Shown here: positions 33,621 to 43,893 of the stretch, piece after piece
Position numbering within the stretch: the stretch's first letter is position 1
How the letters are laid out: every line of letters begins with the position of its first letter
Assembly (NCBI GenBank): GCA_007449985.2
Contig: VIIQ02000255.1
Location: 62,001 to 126,000, forward strand
Source: Desmodesmus armatus
Lineage: Eukaryota > Chlorophyta > Chlorophyceae > Sphaeropleales > Scenedesmaceae
Direction: 5' to 3'
DNA length: 64,000 nt
Program-made: the position numbers and the translations under genes
The notes under the pieces: generated by a model
Told to the model about the DNA's origin: nothing
Databases searched by the model: none
The model's input: only the letters and a program-made list of their open reading frames with translations

Positions 33621-33880
33621 GGGACGGTGCATTGTGTTGTGTGTGTGTGTGGGGGGGGGGGGGGGGGTCGTCGTGACTGCTGACAGGGACCGAGTGTGTG
33701 TGCAGTAGCTGCACCGCATACAGCATGAATGCACAGGGTCCTTGTGTCGGCGTCACATGTGTGAGTGCACGGCTCCAGTAGCAGCACAAATGTTGGCCGC
33801 TGGCACCAGCACATGCCGTTCACTGCTGATCGCCCCAAGGACCTGTCCACGTCGATGGTGGAAAGGGCCTGGCTGATCAA

Positions 33881-34338
33881 GGCATTCAGGGTGTGTGACT
33901 CACAATGAGGGGCTTGTCATCGGGCCTGTCACGTCCCTCTGTGTATCTGTAACCTTTGAAAGCCAGAGTGGTCCGTGAAGCCATCTAGATGGGGTCTGGC
34001 ACCATTCTCAGGGCCATGCCCAGCATCAGTTGGATACCACAGGGGCTGCTACGGGTGTAGTGCTGGTGGGAAGGATGTACAAAGTAGATGATCTACTGTA
34101 GATCTTGTAGGGGCACAGCTGGCACGACCTGAAAGAATTGCTGCACAGGCATGTTCATGGATGGCGACGATGACTAACCAACGAGTGCCGCTGCAAACCA
34201 TGTTTTGCCACATGCGCTGAAGTCTCGTATGTACTCATCCTTAGAACTTGCTTAGTAGAGTACTCAACCAAGGTCCTTCAAGGCAACAGTTGGGGGCCTT
34301 CTCCTTCATCACCTCCTTTGTCGTTCTAGTCAGCAGCA
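33881..34338. other. No gene recognised; probable divergent intergenic region
   Basis: Between the minus-strand TMEM53-like gene and the plus-strand gene starting near 34339. No convincing frame or repeat. It may hold both promoters, but no motif could be assigned. Confidence 0.4.
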
Positions 34339-36396
34339 TGGCGAAAGCACCCGCTGGATCAAACAGTAGAAGTCTTGCAGTCACTCTCGGGGCGCTTACA
34401 GGTGCGGACACAGCCCTAGCACTGGTACTGCATGGTGCTGCTGTGGCCCTGCTGTCACTTCACTTCATGTTGCCATGCTGTCGGTGGTCCCTCGTTTGTC
34501 TTTACAATGTGGACTTGCAGCACGGCATATTTATTCACAGCGCAACTGTTCCAGCAGTATGCCCGACTCTGCCACAACCTCTGCCAAACACATGTCACAG
34601 GTGGCCTGCTGTCCTCCAGCTGCTGCCTTCTGCAGTTGGCACTCAACTACACCAGCATAGGATGTGCAGGATTCAGGTAGGCTTTTGTAATACATGCCGT
34701 TCCTTGCTCAGTGGTATTGCAGCAGCAAGCATGGCTCTCAAGCCCGTTTTGCACTTTCGAAGTTTGCATAGCAGTAGTCAGGCTGCATGTGACTTCACAC
34801 CTGCTTGTGACTTCACACCTTCTGCACCTGCCACCGCACACCTAGCGAGCCATGCACTGTATACTGCGTTACTCCCAGATCCCACCCTCACACACCTGCT
34901 CTTGTGCTGGCATGGTCCCTGCCGTTTCCTGCATGCAGTGTGCTGACACCCTACAGGCACTACTTCCGGGCACTCACAGGCAGCTTAGTGGCCTACCTGT
35001 TATACTCCCAAGGCTGCAACAGACGCACCATCACCACAATAGCCATGTGTGCTGGGCTGGTCGTCAGCCAGGACGTGCTGAGCTTGTACAACAAGGGTCA
35101 GTTGCGGGAGGGCATCCTGCAGTTGCTGCAGCAGGCGAAGGGCGCAAAGCTGCAGCTGCAGCAACAGCAGCAGCAGCTGGCGGCGAGCAGGACGAAGCTG
35201 CATGTAAAAGGGATGCGCTGCGAAGGCTGGTGAGTGGAGTGTCTGTGCTGGTGTGATGGGGTGGGGCTCTGGGGTGGTATGGGCATTGCCCTGACTTTTG
35301 GTGTGCAAGAAGCAGCAGTTTTAACTGCCAATGGTGTGCGCCCTGCAGCTGCCTTGCTTGCATCGTGGGCTCGGCTGATAGGAGTGCACCGCTTCAGGTC
35401 ACCAATGCTAAACAAGACTGTGTACTTTGTGTAGACCCACCGCAGACAGGCTGCAGCTCCAGGCGGGGGCATCATGGTGGTATGGTTGTGAACAACCGCT
35501 TCTGTTTGTGAAAAACTGAATCTGGCACAGGCAATCCACCAACAGCAGCAGCCATTTCGGAGTAATTTTGCACTCTATGGTCATGTGTGGAGGTGCTATG
35601 TGCCAGGGTGTTGCTTGTGTCAATGCTTGCGACCCATTGTCAAGGGTGGAGTGCTAGTGAGAAGTATTAGTTGAGGACAGTGGGCCTTGTGTGAAGGAGC
35701 ATGCCTTTCACAGGGGGCAACTGCACCGGCAGTGCGCAGGGATTGCAAGGCAGTCTCAACAGCAAGGCAGTATCAGCAGGAAGCTTGACATAGGAAGTGC
35801 AGCAGGCACCAGCAAGCTGTTTCTTCTGCAGTTGGGGTGTTGACACGTCTGCCAGTATTTTTGTTTTTTTGGTAAGGATAAGGGGGACCCCCACCGGCTG
35901 CCAATATGCTGGGTGTGCTGCTGCTGCCGCCTTGTTTTCCTGCTGCCGCTTTTGCTGCTGTTGTTGCAGTGCTGGACGGCTGCGAGGCAATCCGGCCAGC
36001 TAAGAGGGCGTAGACAGCTGCACAGTAGCATTTTCAGAGGGTGTGGTGGAAGCTGTTTCTTCTGCAGTTGGGTGTTGACACTTCTGTCTGTGCTGCTGTT
36101 GCTGCTGCTGCTGCCTTGTTTCCTGCTGCTGCCTTTGCTGCTGCAGTGCCGCACGGCTACGAGGCAACTTAGCCAGCCTAGAAGGCGTAGACAGCTGCAC
36201 AGTGGCTTTTTTAGAGGGTGTGGTGGAGGTCTGGTCGAACCGCAGCAAGCCAGTAGAGGTGTCAGCGCTGGTACAGGCTGTTCAGGAGACCGACGACAGC
36301 TACCAAGTGGATGTGCTGGGCAGGGACTGCTTTGATGCGCAGGACCAGCAGCAGCAGTGTCCACCGTCGTCGGCGAGCAGTGCTGATGAACTGTGA
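34339..36396 (+). CDS. Unrecognised membrane protein
   Basis: Best supported are two exons that join in phase: one ending at 34676|GTAGGC (AYLFTAQLFQQYARLCHN, then LLSSSCCLLQLALNYTSIGC), and one starting at 34951 (HYFRALTGSLVAYLLYSQGC, TITTIAMCAGLVVSQDVL) that ends before GTGAGT near 35230 after a Gln-rich coiled-coil-like stretch. They give three or four membrane spans. A probable start is ATG 34339 (MAKAPAGSNSRSLAVTLG), though its exon cannot be phased to the next. The last exon ends at stop 36394-36396 (VLGRDCFDAQDQ..SADEL) and is duplicated just downstream. The tail -ADEL loosely resembles an ER-retrieval signal; that is speculation. No family recognised. Confidence 0.45.
35816..36230 (+). 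repeat. Two diverged tandem copies in the 34-36 kb gene
   Basis: AGCTGTTTCTTCTGCAGTTGG..GTGTTGACAC..CTGCTGCTGC..GAGGCAA..AGCCAGC..GTAGACAGCTGCACAGT occurs at about 35816-36030 and again at about 36050-36210, each with a CTGCAG acceptor-like site. Probably duplicated intron plus exon start. Confidence 0.7.
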
Positions 36397-36752
36397 TGGC
36401 AGTTTTGTAAACCATCTCTTTGTTGCAAACCATCTCTTTGTTGCGACTGAAGTTGGGTGTATGTACCTGCATAGGAGCTTGGGCCTTGGCATGCTGTCAA
36501 TGGGATCAAGGGAGGTCTGTCAATGGGAGGGGATGTGCTGGGCAGGGACTGCTTTGATGCGCAGGACCAGCAGCAGCAGTGTCCACCGTCGTCGGCGAGC
36601 AGTGCTGATGAACTGTGATGGCAGTTTTGTAAACCATCTCTTTGTTGCAAACCATCTCTTTGTTGCGACTGAAGTTGGGTGTATGTCCCTGCATAGGAGC
36701 TTGGGCCTTGGCATGCTGTCAATGGGATCAAGGGAGGTCTGTCAATGGGAGG
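36309..36752 (+). repeat. Perfect-looking 222-bp tandem duplication of a last exon
   Basis: Units 36309-36530 and 36531-36752 differ by about one base (GTACCTG/GTCCCTG). Each contains the end of the last exon, its TGA and the following trailer with a twice-repeated AAACCATCTCTTTGTTGC. The second copy is downstream of the stop and therefore a trailer or pseudo-exon. Very recent. Confidence 0.9.
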
Positions 36753-36757
36753 GGGGG

Positions 36758-37856
36758 GGGGGGGGCAGTGCGCCGGCGAAGGATTGTATTGTGAGACGGT
36801 CTTGTTGCTTTTCGGGTGACGAGATGGCCCGTGTGATGCCAGTGGTGAGGCTATGTGTGCTAGCAGTACAACCGGTGTGGACAAATGTGGTGAAGCAGGT
36901 TATTGGCTTGCAAGTGCAGCGTGTTGCTTTGCAGATTTGCAGGTCTCCAGGTGGCTTTGTTTTGCTCTGTGGCCCTTGCTTGTGGATTATGCCCTATGAG
37001 CCTAGTTTGGCTCCAGAAAGGGCGGTCAGGCGTGGCCCTGACCCAGTTTAGTAGTAGTAGTAGTAGTAGTATCAGCAAGGATTGTCTTGGTGTGCAGACT
37101 CACAGCAGGCGTATTTGCGACCGCTACATTTCAATTAAGCATCAGGGAAATACACATATACAGCGGCGGGGATCCCCTATCACTGTGTATGTGGTCCAAA
37201 ACATGGATTCAAACAAAAACTGTTACTGTCACAAGGTTGTACTGTTACTGTTACATGGTTCAGGCTGAGCCTGAACACCCCGTAGGGAGCCAACGAGGCT
37301 CATGGGGCATCAGCATCATAGAACGCATCTGAATAGACATCGAATTGAATAGACAAACATGGATTCATGGATCACATGAACACCATGCCAGCCTGGCCAC
37401 ATGCCCCCTTGACGAGTCCGTTTTTGAGATATGCGGTCAACTAGAAGACATAAAATCAGCGATAGTGGCATTAGATTGGACGCATGCCTCAGGCGGGTGG
37501 TTCCGGCGTTCCAGGGTTTCCCCAAAAGAGCCATGAACCAACTGCAGACTCTGATCAAAAATAATGAAGTCGTATGAACACGTGCCGAAGACTCATCTTG
37601 CACGTGTTTGTGCGTCATAGTGTTGAAACATGTCTGCAGCAGTGGATCTGCTGCTGTGTCTGTGAAGGTCACACGCCGTGCTTTGCAGCGCTAGGGCCGG
37701 CCCCCAAAATCTCCACTCAACAAAAAAAGCAGCTTCAGATATCTTGTGCAGCGTTTGAGCTCCCTGTGCTAGTGGTTCATGGCCACAGCTATAGCAGTCC
37801 TTGTGTAGCAGCAGCAGCCTAGCAACCCACCGTGTCTAGGGTTGTGCCGACCTGCT
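36758..37856. other. No gene recognised
   Basis: Contains a poly-G run at 36751-36766, a (GTA)n stretch near 37051-37070 and dispersed repeat R1 at 37255-37325. No family-like frame. It probably includes the promoter of the TDT transporter. Confidence 0.4.
37255..37325 (+). repeat. Interspersed repeat R1, copy 2
   Basis: Partner of 386-455: TTCAGGCTGAGCCTGAACACC palindrome followed by GTAGGGAGCCAACGAGGCTC and ATCAGCATCATAGA. Confidence 0.55.
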
Positions 37857-40800
37857 ATGGACCCAGGACTAAGTGACGTCAGCATACGCTCTCAGAGCTC
37901 AGGGGCCGCAGTGCTGGAGGTGCAGGGTGATGGGCACTGTCAGGCGCAGCAGCAGGACCGTGCAGGGTTCCTGTCAGCCCTGCCAAGCAAGAGAGAGGTG
38001 GTGCGACAGGTAAAGCCCACGAAGTTGAAAGTTTGCTTTTGCCATCACGCCATTGAAGCAGTTGCACAACCCTGTTGGCCAAGGCACAGCAGCTGATGCG
38101 CACCTGCCTGTTCGCAATGTTCACAATTGTGTGTGTGCAGTTCACGCCCAGCTGGTTCACTGTGACAAGTAAGCTGATCCTTTCTGTGTGCTGAGCATGC
38201 CTGCACAGCAGTTTTGCTCTGTTCGTCAGCTGTGTGCTTCTGATGCATGCTAGTGGTCCTTGGGTGCTGGGGTTTGCCAATCGACCTAGTGTGTCGAAGG
38301 TAAAACCCCTGCAGCATTTTTGCACCCTAGGAAAGCTGGACACTCCGGGCGGTGACCGCATAAGCTGTCACCCAGCAGCCGCAAATTGATATCATCGGAT
38401 ATTGGCTCACGTGCCTTGCTATTTCCCTGCAACCCCTGGCCACTGATTGTGTGCTACCGTGCCTTGCACTGCATTGTGTTGCCACCTGCAGTGGGAACAG
38501 GGTCAGTGGCACTCACCATCAGGGCGTTCCCCTTTCACTTCCCAGGTACGTGCTGGGGCACCGAGCGGCGGCAGCTACAGGCTGTGTGGCACCACAGCTC
38601 GCTGCATCAGCAGGCAGACTTCTCACAAACTGGCTATTATCTGGTGTAGGTGGTGCAAACCACTGATGGGGTCTGGGGTGTATCCCCACCTTATGGTTTC
38701 AGCCGGCTCAGCCCTGGTAGGCATTGCCATTGATGTGTGGCGACTTTGTCTGCGTCTGCCGCAAAACATTTTGTTTTTGTTTTTGTTTTGTTCGTTGTTA
38801 TTATTATATTGTTTTTTTGGGGGGCTGGTCTTGTTTGCCGGTCTTGCTGCAGGTTTTTCTTGCAGGTGTGTCTTCCCAGTTCATCCCGTGTGGAGAGTAC
38901 CGCTCAGCGGTGAAAGCTCGGTTTTTCGACACCCTCGGGGACAGGCCTAACCTGTCGGAAAACCGAGATGTCAGAAACTCGGATTTCCGACATCCCAGGG
39001 GAACCACATGCCAGCTATGTCGAAAAATCGGAAACACAGTTGGTTGGCAGGTCTTTCCGCAGTGCAAGGGCCTAGATCGACGTGAATACTTAAAAATTGT
39101 TCCACTGAGACGGCATATCCCCACTCCCGTCGTTGCTAACCTCGCTTACAATTGGTCCGATGCTCCGACAAGGCCGCTTGCGGTGTCGAAGAACCACGTG
39201 GGCCCTCCATTATTCGACAGTTCAGGTGGAATCCATCAGGGAGATTTGTCGTAGAACCGATTTTACGTGTCGTAGTATAGGGTGGGATTTCACTGGGAAG
39301 GGGGTCGGTGACAGCCAGATGTGTCGGAAAACCGTCAATGTCGTAGTATCAAACGTCGGAAAACCGAGCTTTCACTGTATCCACTTGTAACAACCTCCCC
39401 CCCCCCCCCCAAAAAAAAAACACCCACTTCTGGCTGCATGTGTGTTGCTGTGGCTGCAGGACAGGACGCCATTGCCTTTGCAGTGTGGGGCTTGAATGTT
39501 GCCCTATTCATACTGTTCAGCTGTCTCATGTTGGGCAGGGCCCTCTTCTTCACAGACACCATGAGACACCTGTACAGACACTCCAATCAGTCGCTATTCG
39601 TGGGGGCGATCCCGATGGCTTTCAGCACCATCACCAATGGGGTTGTGGCTTTTTTGATACCTAGGTGAGCGGTGGAGTGTTTGTGCCCCGCGTGGCAGCA
39701 GACTGGGGTACTTGTAGTACAGTACGCTACAGTAATTGGGGACAGAGTCCCAACCTCGGCACTAGCCAGCGAGCCAGGGGCTCATCAGGGTGCCCAGAGG
39801 GCCTATCAACGTACCCCCAGTCTCTCAGGTCAGGTGTGAGGGCCTGTAGTACAGACTCACAGTTGTGGAGAGGCACTGCTAATGTTTGCTGTCACTAGGC
39901 AACGTGTTACTAGCAGTGGTGTGCAGCGTTCGTCAGGCAGGAAGCCATGCTCACACACCAGTAAAGGCCGTGGGGGCGTGTCTCCATCATCCGTGGCGTC
40001 GGTTTCAGTAATTGTGCACTCTCTCGAGTCCGCTTTGCACCAACGTTGAGCTGCACATGGTTCTGTCACTGGTATGACCTTCTGCGCATGTGATTTTTGC
40101 ATCATGCACCGTATGCGCATGATGCACCGTATGCGCAACATCTGCCACCCATTGCTGCTGTATCTGCCACTGCAGACACGGGCTGGCTGCAAGCCATGTT
40201 GCCCAAGCCCTCTTCTGGATGAACCTCCCTGGCGTGTGCATCTGCATCGTGCTAATCCCCTTCAGCATGTTCACCATTCATGACTACGGCCCACAGCTAT
40301 CTTCCATGACGGCTGTGTGGCTGCTACCTGTAGTGCCGGCGTGCGTGGCTGCCAATACCGCCGGGGTTGTGGCGCTGAAGGTTCCGGGGGTGGACGTTGG
40401 CATGTCTATCGTGTCAATCGGTGGGTTCAAGGGTTGGGTTATGGGGTTGAGGGAAGCCCTTTTGAGAGGGCAGTGGTAGGTGATGCAACAGCAGAAGGCA
40501 CTTGAGCACCCTGCAGGTGCTGTGGCAGGCAGGTTCCTATGCAAACAACACTGGTATATACTATAGTAACTAGTAGCTAGTTCTGCACAGTCAGTCATGT
40601 GGCGCTGAAGGTTCCGGGGGTGGACGTTGGCAAGTCTATCGTGTCAATCGGTGGGTTCAAGGGAAGAGTTTATGTTTTTGGGTTGAGGGAAGCCCTTTTG
40701 AGAGGGCAGTGGTAGGTGATGCAACAGCAGAAGGCACTTGAGCACCCCTGCAGGTGCTGTGGCAGGCAGGTTCCTATGCAAACAGCGCAGGTATATAGCT

Positions 40801-42697
40801 AGTTTTGCACAGTCAGTCATGTGGCACTGAAGGTCCCGAGGGTGGATGTCGGACTGTCCATTGTTTCAATGGGTGAGGCGTGAGTTGATGATCTTTAGCA
40901 CAGGGTTTGCGGCTACTGCCCTTGCAGCAATCCAAGCTTTCTGCCTTACCCAAGCTTGCCTTCCACCCCCCATCCGTCTGTTCTGAACCCTGTTCCAATT
41001 ATGAGGAATGCTCTCAGTGCTGCTGCCTTTTGCTGCCGTTGCGGATGTTGCCTGTGCCCCTGTGCAGGCCTGGTGTTGATGGGCATTGGTTTCTTTCTGT
41101 CGTACCAGATCACGACTATCTACTACAACAGGCTGACATGCCACAAGCTCCCTGCACGGGAGGTCATTGTGAGCTCATTCCTGCCGGTGGGGCCCATGGC
41201 AATGACAGCCATGTGAGTGCACGGTGGTGTGGTGCCCCAGAACGTGCATTTAGTTGGGAGTGGATTGGGGGAACAGTGAGTGAGAGGAGAGTAATGAAGT
41301 GCACCACCAGCTACCCCACCACAGCCTGCTGCACCGCTTCATATGTGTGTCATGCATGGTGCTACCAGGGTCAGCCTATGGCATGGGTAGGATGATTTTA
41401 CCATGCCACAGGATCATGCATCACCTGAACTGATGCAGCCCAAGGCAAGGGCGGCGTGGTTTGCAGTGAGAGCACGGCTCAGCGCCAGTCTGCAGCTGCA
41501 GTTGTAACCAGCCTTGAAGCGTGGTGTTATCGCGCTGCTGCCAGCATGCGTTTCGTTACTGTCAAGACACGCCCTGTTATCCTGCGGGCTGTTCACCTAC
41601 TTTTGCAGGGCACTGACCAACCTGGCCCTGGCAGCTGACCACCATTTGCTGCCGTACGTGCACAGCCATCACCCCAGCACACCCCTGTCAGACAAGTGTG
41701 AGTAGCACTGCGCCCAATTGTGTGCACCGCTGCCGTTCAAAGGTGTTTGAATGCCCACTCACTCCAGCCAACATGGTTGCTCAATTTTCAATGCATGGGC
41801 GGTGATGGTTGCATAGCAAGCAGACGGCCTGCTCACAGCCTAGGCTGGCAGCCACTGATTACCCACTGACCTCTGCATCTGCCTGTGATGTGTGCTGCAG
41901 GGCTTGCAAACACAGGGCGTGTGTTGGTCGTTGCAGCTGCCCTGATGGCGATGTGCTTATGGGGCTTTGCAATATGGTGGCTCGTTGTTGCAGTCAGCTG
42001 CATTGCAGACACTGTTCGGCAAGGGATACCATTCAACCTTGGCTGGTGGGGTTCGGGTGAGGATCATCTCAAGTTAGGGCTTGACAGCTCGAGGCATTGC
42101 TTGCAACCTAACAAGGCTTCAACATGAAGCTGGGCTGCTGCGGATGAACGTGAAGATGCTTGGAAACTAGCACAGCTGTCTATTTCGCTGCTTTTTCCCG
42201 TTTCTCACACATCCATCATTGTGTAGTGGTTTTGCGCCAACTTTTTCACTGTTCCTTGATGACAACATGCTGTCTTCCTGCTGCTCTGTCTGCCCCCGTT
42301 TGATGAACATTCCATATTGCCTGCAGTGTTCCCTGTAGGCGTGGTGACGCTGGCCACATGCCTTTTAGCGGAAGTCCTCGACGGGCACACCTTGCGCTAC
42401 TTGGGAGCCGCCGCGGTCTGCCTGCATGTGCTGCTGTGGCTCGTGGTCGTTGTGCTGACAGCACACAGCGCATGGCTGGGACAGCTGTTCCATGCACCGT
42501 GTTTGCATGTGGCAACGGCAGTGACCTCAGCCGCAGTGAACCTTGGAGACAGGTGTGAGGATGGTGGGGAAGGCTCCAGGAAGGGTGCTGTCAGTCGAGC
42601 GGCATCGCAAGCTTTGATGGAGTTGGAAGATAAGCTGCAGCTCCCTGGGTGCAAGGATCAGGCTGCTGTGAACGGCAACATAGCGACTGGGCCGTGA
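37857..42697 (+). CDS. TDT/SLAC1-family anion or dicarboxylate transporter (Mae1/Ssu1/TehA type)
   Basis: Integral membrane channel or transporter of the tellurite-resistance/dicarboxylate family (Mae1 malate, Ssu1 sulfite, SLAC1 anion). Nine exons: 37857-38009, 38141-38168, 38492-38545, 39460-39664, 40176-40420, 41068-41212, 41609-41697, 41901-42056 and 42327-42697. Every junction is GT..AG and phase-consistent, giving 481 residues. Family landmarks in order: FTPSWFTVTMGTGSVAL, SLFVGAIPMAFSTITNG, MTAVWLLPVVPACVAAN, YNRLTCHKLPAREVIVSSF then LPVGP, IPFNLGWWG and VFPVGVVTLAT. About ten hydrophobic spans; a cytosolic N-terminus of 50 residues and a charged C-terminal tail. Substrate is not predictable: malate, sulfite, nitrate and chloride are all known in the family. 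Intron 3 holds a MITE, intron 4 a dispersed repeat, intron 5 exon duplicates. Confidence 0.93.
38909..39377. mobile_element. MITE-like element in transporter intron 3
   Basis: About 470 bp with terminal inverted repeats of about 21 bp, GTGAAAGCTCGGTTTTTCGAC left and its complement GTCGGAAAACCGAGCTTTCAC right, one mismatch. Internal copies of TCGGAAAACCG occur. The ends resemble CAGTGAAA..TCGG.. termini of pogo/Tc1-type elements, and TA lies next to the right end. The left border is extended by a CCGCTCAGCGG palindrome. A related end, GAGAGTACCGCTTTGCGGTGAAAG, occurs at 28132-28155. Non-coding. Confidence 0.7.
39729..39840 (+). repeat. Interspersed repeat R2, copy 1 (transporter intron 4)
   Basis: About 112 bp matching 45888-46001: CAGTAATTGGGGACAGAGTCC, CGGCACTAGCCAGCGAGCC, then ACGTACCCCCAG and TCAGGTC..GGTGT. 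First 60 bp near-identical, the rest diverged. Type unknown. Confidence 0.75.
40369..40875 (+). repeat. Three tandem copies of a transporter exon end and its donor
   Basis: Units 40369-40598 and 40599-40820 are close copies. A third, older one starts at 40821. Each begins with the end of exon 5 (VALKVPGVDVG.SIVS) and its GT (GTGGGT, GTGGGT, GTGAGG), and continues with intron sequence (AGCCCTTTTGAGAGGGCAG). Exon 5 must leave at the first donor because a TAG follows. The third copy has the strongest donor consensus. Confidence 0.85.
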
Positions 42698-42946
42698 TGC
42701 ATCCAGCATCACAGCTGTGTGACACCGAGGAGGTGTGTGGGTTCAACTCCCATGCTTTTTGGTCCGGGCACTGGGCACCTCCTGGTATAGGGGTGTTAGG
42801 CAATCTCATTGGTGAGGCTTTGCCTCGGGCCCCCGGCAGTTGGGTTCGCCTGATTGCGCTGTGTGTGGCCAGCCAGTGGGATTACGCCCCCCCTGGTAAA
42901 ACCAAAAAAAAACATAGCGACTGGGCCGTGATGCATCCAGCATCAC
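42677..42946 (+). mobile_element. tRNA-derived SINE candidate with long target duplication
   Basis: 198-bp body 42713-42910 containing a T-arm/B-box-like GGTTCAACTCC (42740-42750) inside GTGGG..CCCAT and ending in an A run. It is bounded by an exact 36-bp direct repeat (42677-42712 and 42911-42946). The repeat covers the stop codon of the transporter gene, so the insertion lies 15 bp after TGA. B box, A tail and flanking duplication fit a retroposed SINE. No A box was found. A duplication of 36 bp is long, and similarity continues a few bases past it, so part may be an older tandem repeat. Confidence 0.6.
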
Positions 42947-43893
42947 GGCTGTGAGGCATAATGCTTCGAGGCTTGTTGACTTCTGATGTCTCGTATGTAC
43001 AACAGTTGACTGCTACTTTGTGTGAGGTACCTTGAGCTGCAGCTGCCTGGCTGCAAGGACCAGGCTGCCATAACTGCCAGAGCAGCGGTGGGCCGTGAGG
43101 CCTGTTGACGTCTGTACTTGGGTTCAACCCTTGTTCCACTTGCACATGTGTTTTGTACGTTCAGCTGCAGTGTACATGGATTTCAAATGTGGCACAACCT
43201 TTTGGGTGTTTTGGGTATCATATGCGGGATGATGCTGTGTGTACGTGAGTTTTGCTTAGGCAAATGCATGCATAGGGAAATGCTCCCTGACAAGTGACAC
43301 CTTTACAGTCATTGTATTGCATACATCTCATACAGCCTGTCAACAAGTTGGGTTCAGGGCTTCAGCCTGAATTGAAAGGCCACGTCCAGAGAGCGGCTGC
43401 TGCTTGGGGTGTATCAGTATCTTTCATTCTTTTGTTGCTGTTGGCCTGACCAACTGCTTGCTGCCACATCATGTGTGTGTTTGCTGCAGCAACATCTGGC
43501 TTATGCCATCGATGATATCAGTGGGGCAGCCGTCACATGATGCCATGTGTTCCAAGGGCAAGTTCGTGCACGTGCTTGTCACGTGACCAGTGGCGTTTTA
43601 CAAATAGTATCTCAAAACTATAGTATCTCAAAACAACCAGGCTCCTAGGCTGAACCCGCTCAGCACACCAGCCACCATGGTTTTTAAAACTCCCACCCAT
43701 ACTGGATCTATCAATCGATGAATGGATGGGTACATTACTTATGCCTGTCCCTTCATTCCTGTTAGAACACGCAACTACTAGACAAAAACAGGCCCCTCAA
43801 GTGGGGGCCCTATCATAATGCTGCCGAGCAGCTTGAACCCAACACCAAATTGTTGGAAGTTCATTGAGTAAAAAGCAACATGCCCATGATGTT
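42947..43893. other. Transporter-tail duplicate, otherwise no gene
   Basis: 43029-43100 is a diverged copy of the transporter's last codons and trailer (GAGCTGCAGCTGCCTGGCTGCAAGG.. to GGGCCGTGA, compare 42629-42697), followed by another B-box-like GGTTCAACCC at 43121. The rest is unremarkable. TTACA at 43598-43602 gives TGTAA on the minus strand, a green-algal polyadenylation motif, about 300 bp after the M23-like stop. Confidence 0.5.

Noticed and set aside
33640..33670. (GT)n and poly-G stretch as a regulatory site
   Set aside because: Simple sequence with no further support.
34852..35256. Alternative frame with His-rich and poly-Ala sequence in the 34-36 kb gene
   Set aside because: The other frame joins the preceding exon in phase and encodes membrane spans; this one is low complexity.
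42740..42750. A complete tRNA gene
   Set aside because: Only the T-arm/B box is present; no acceptor stem, D arm or anticodon arm could be paired, so a SINE remnant fits better.
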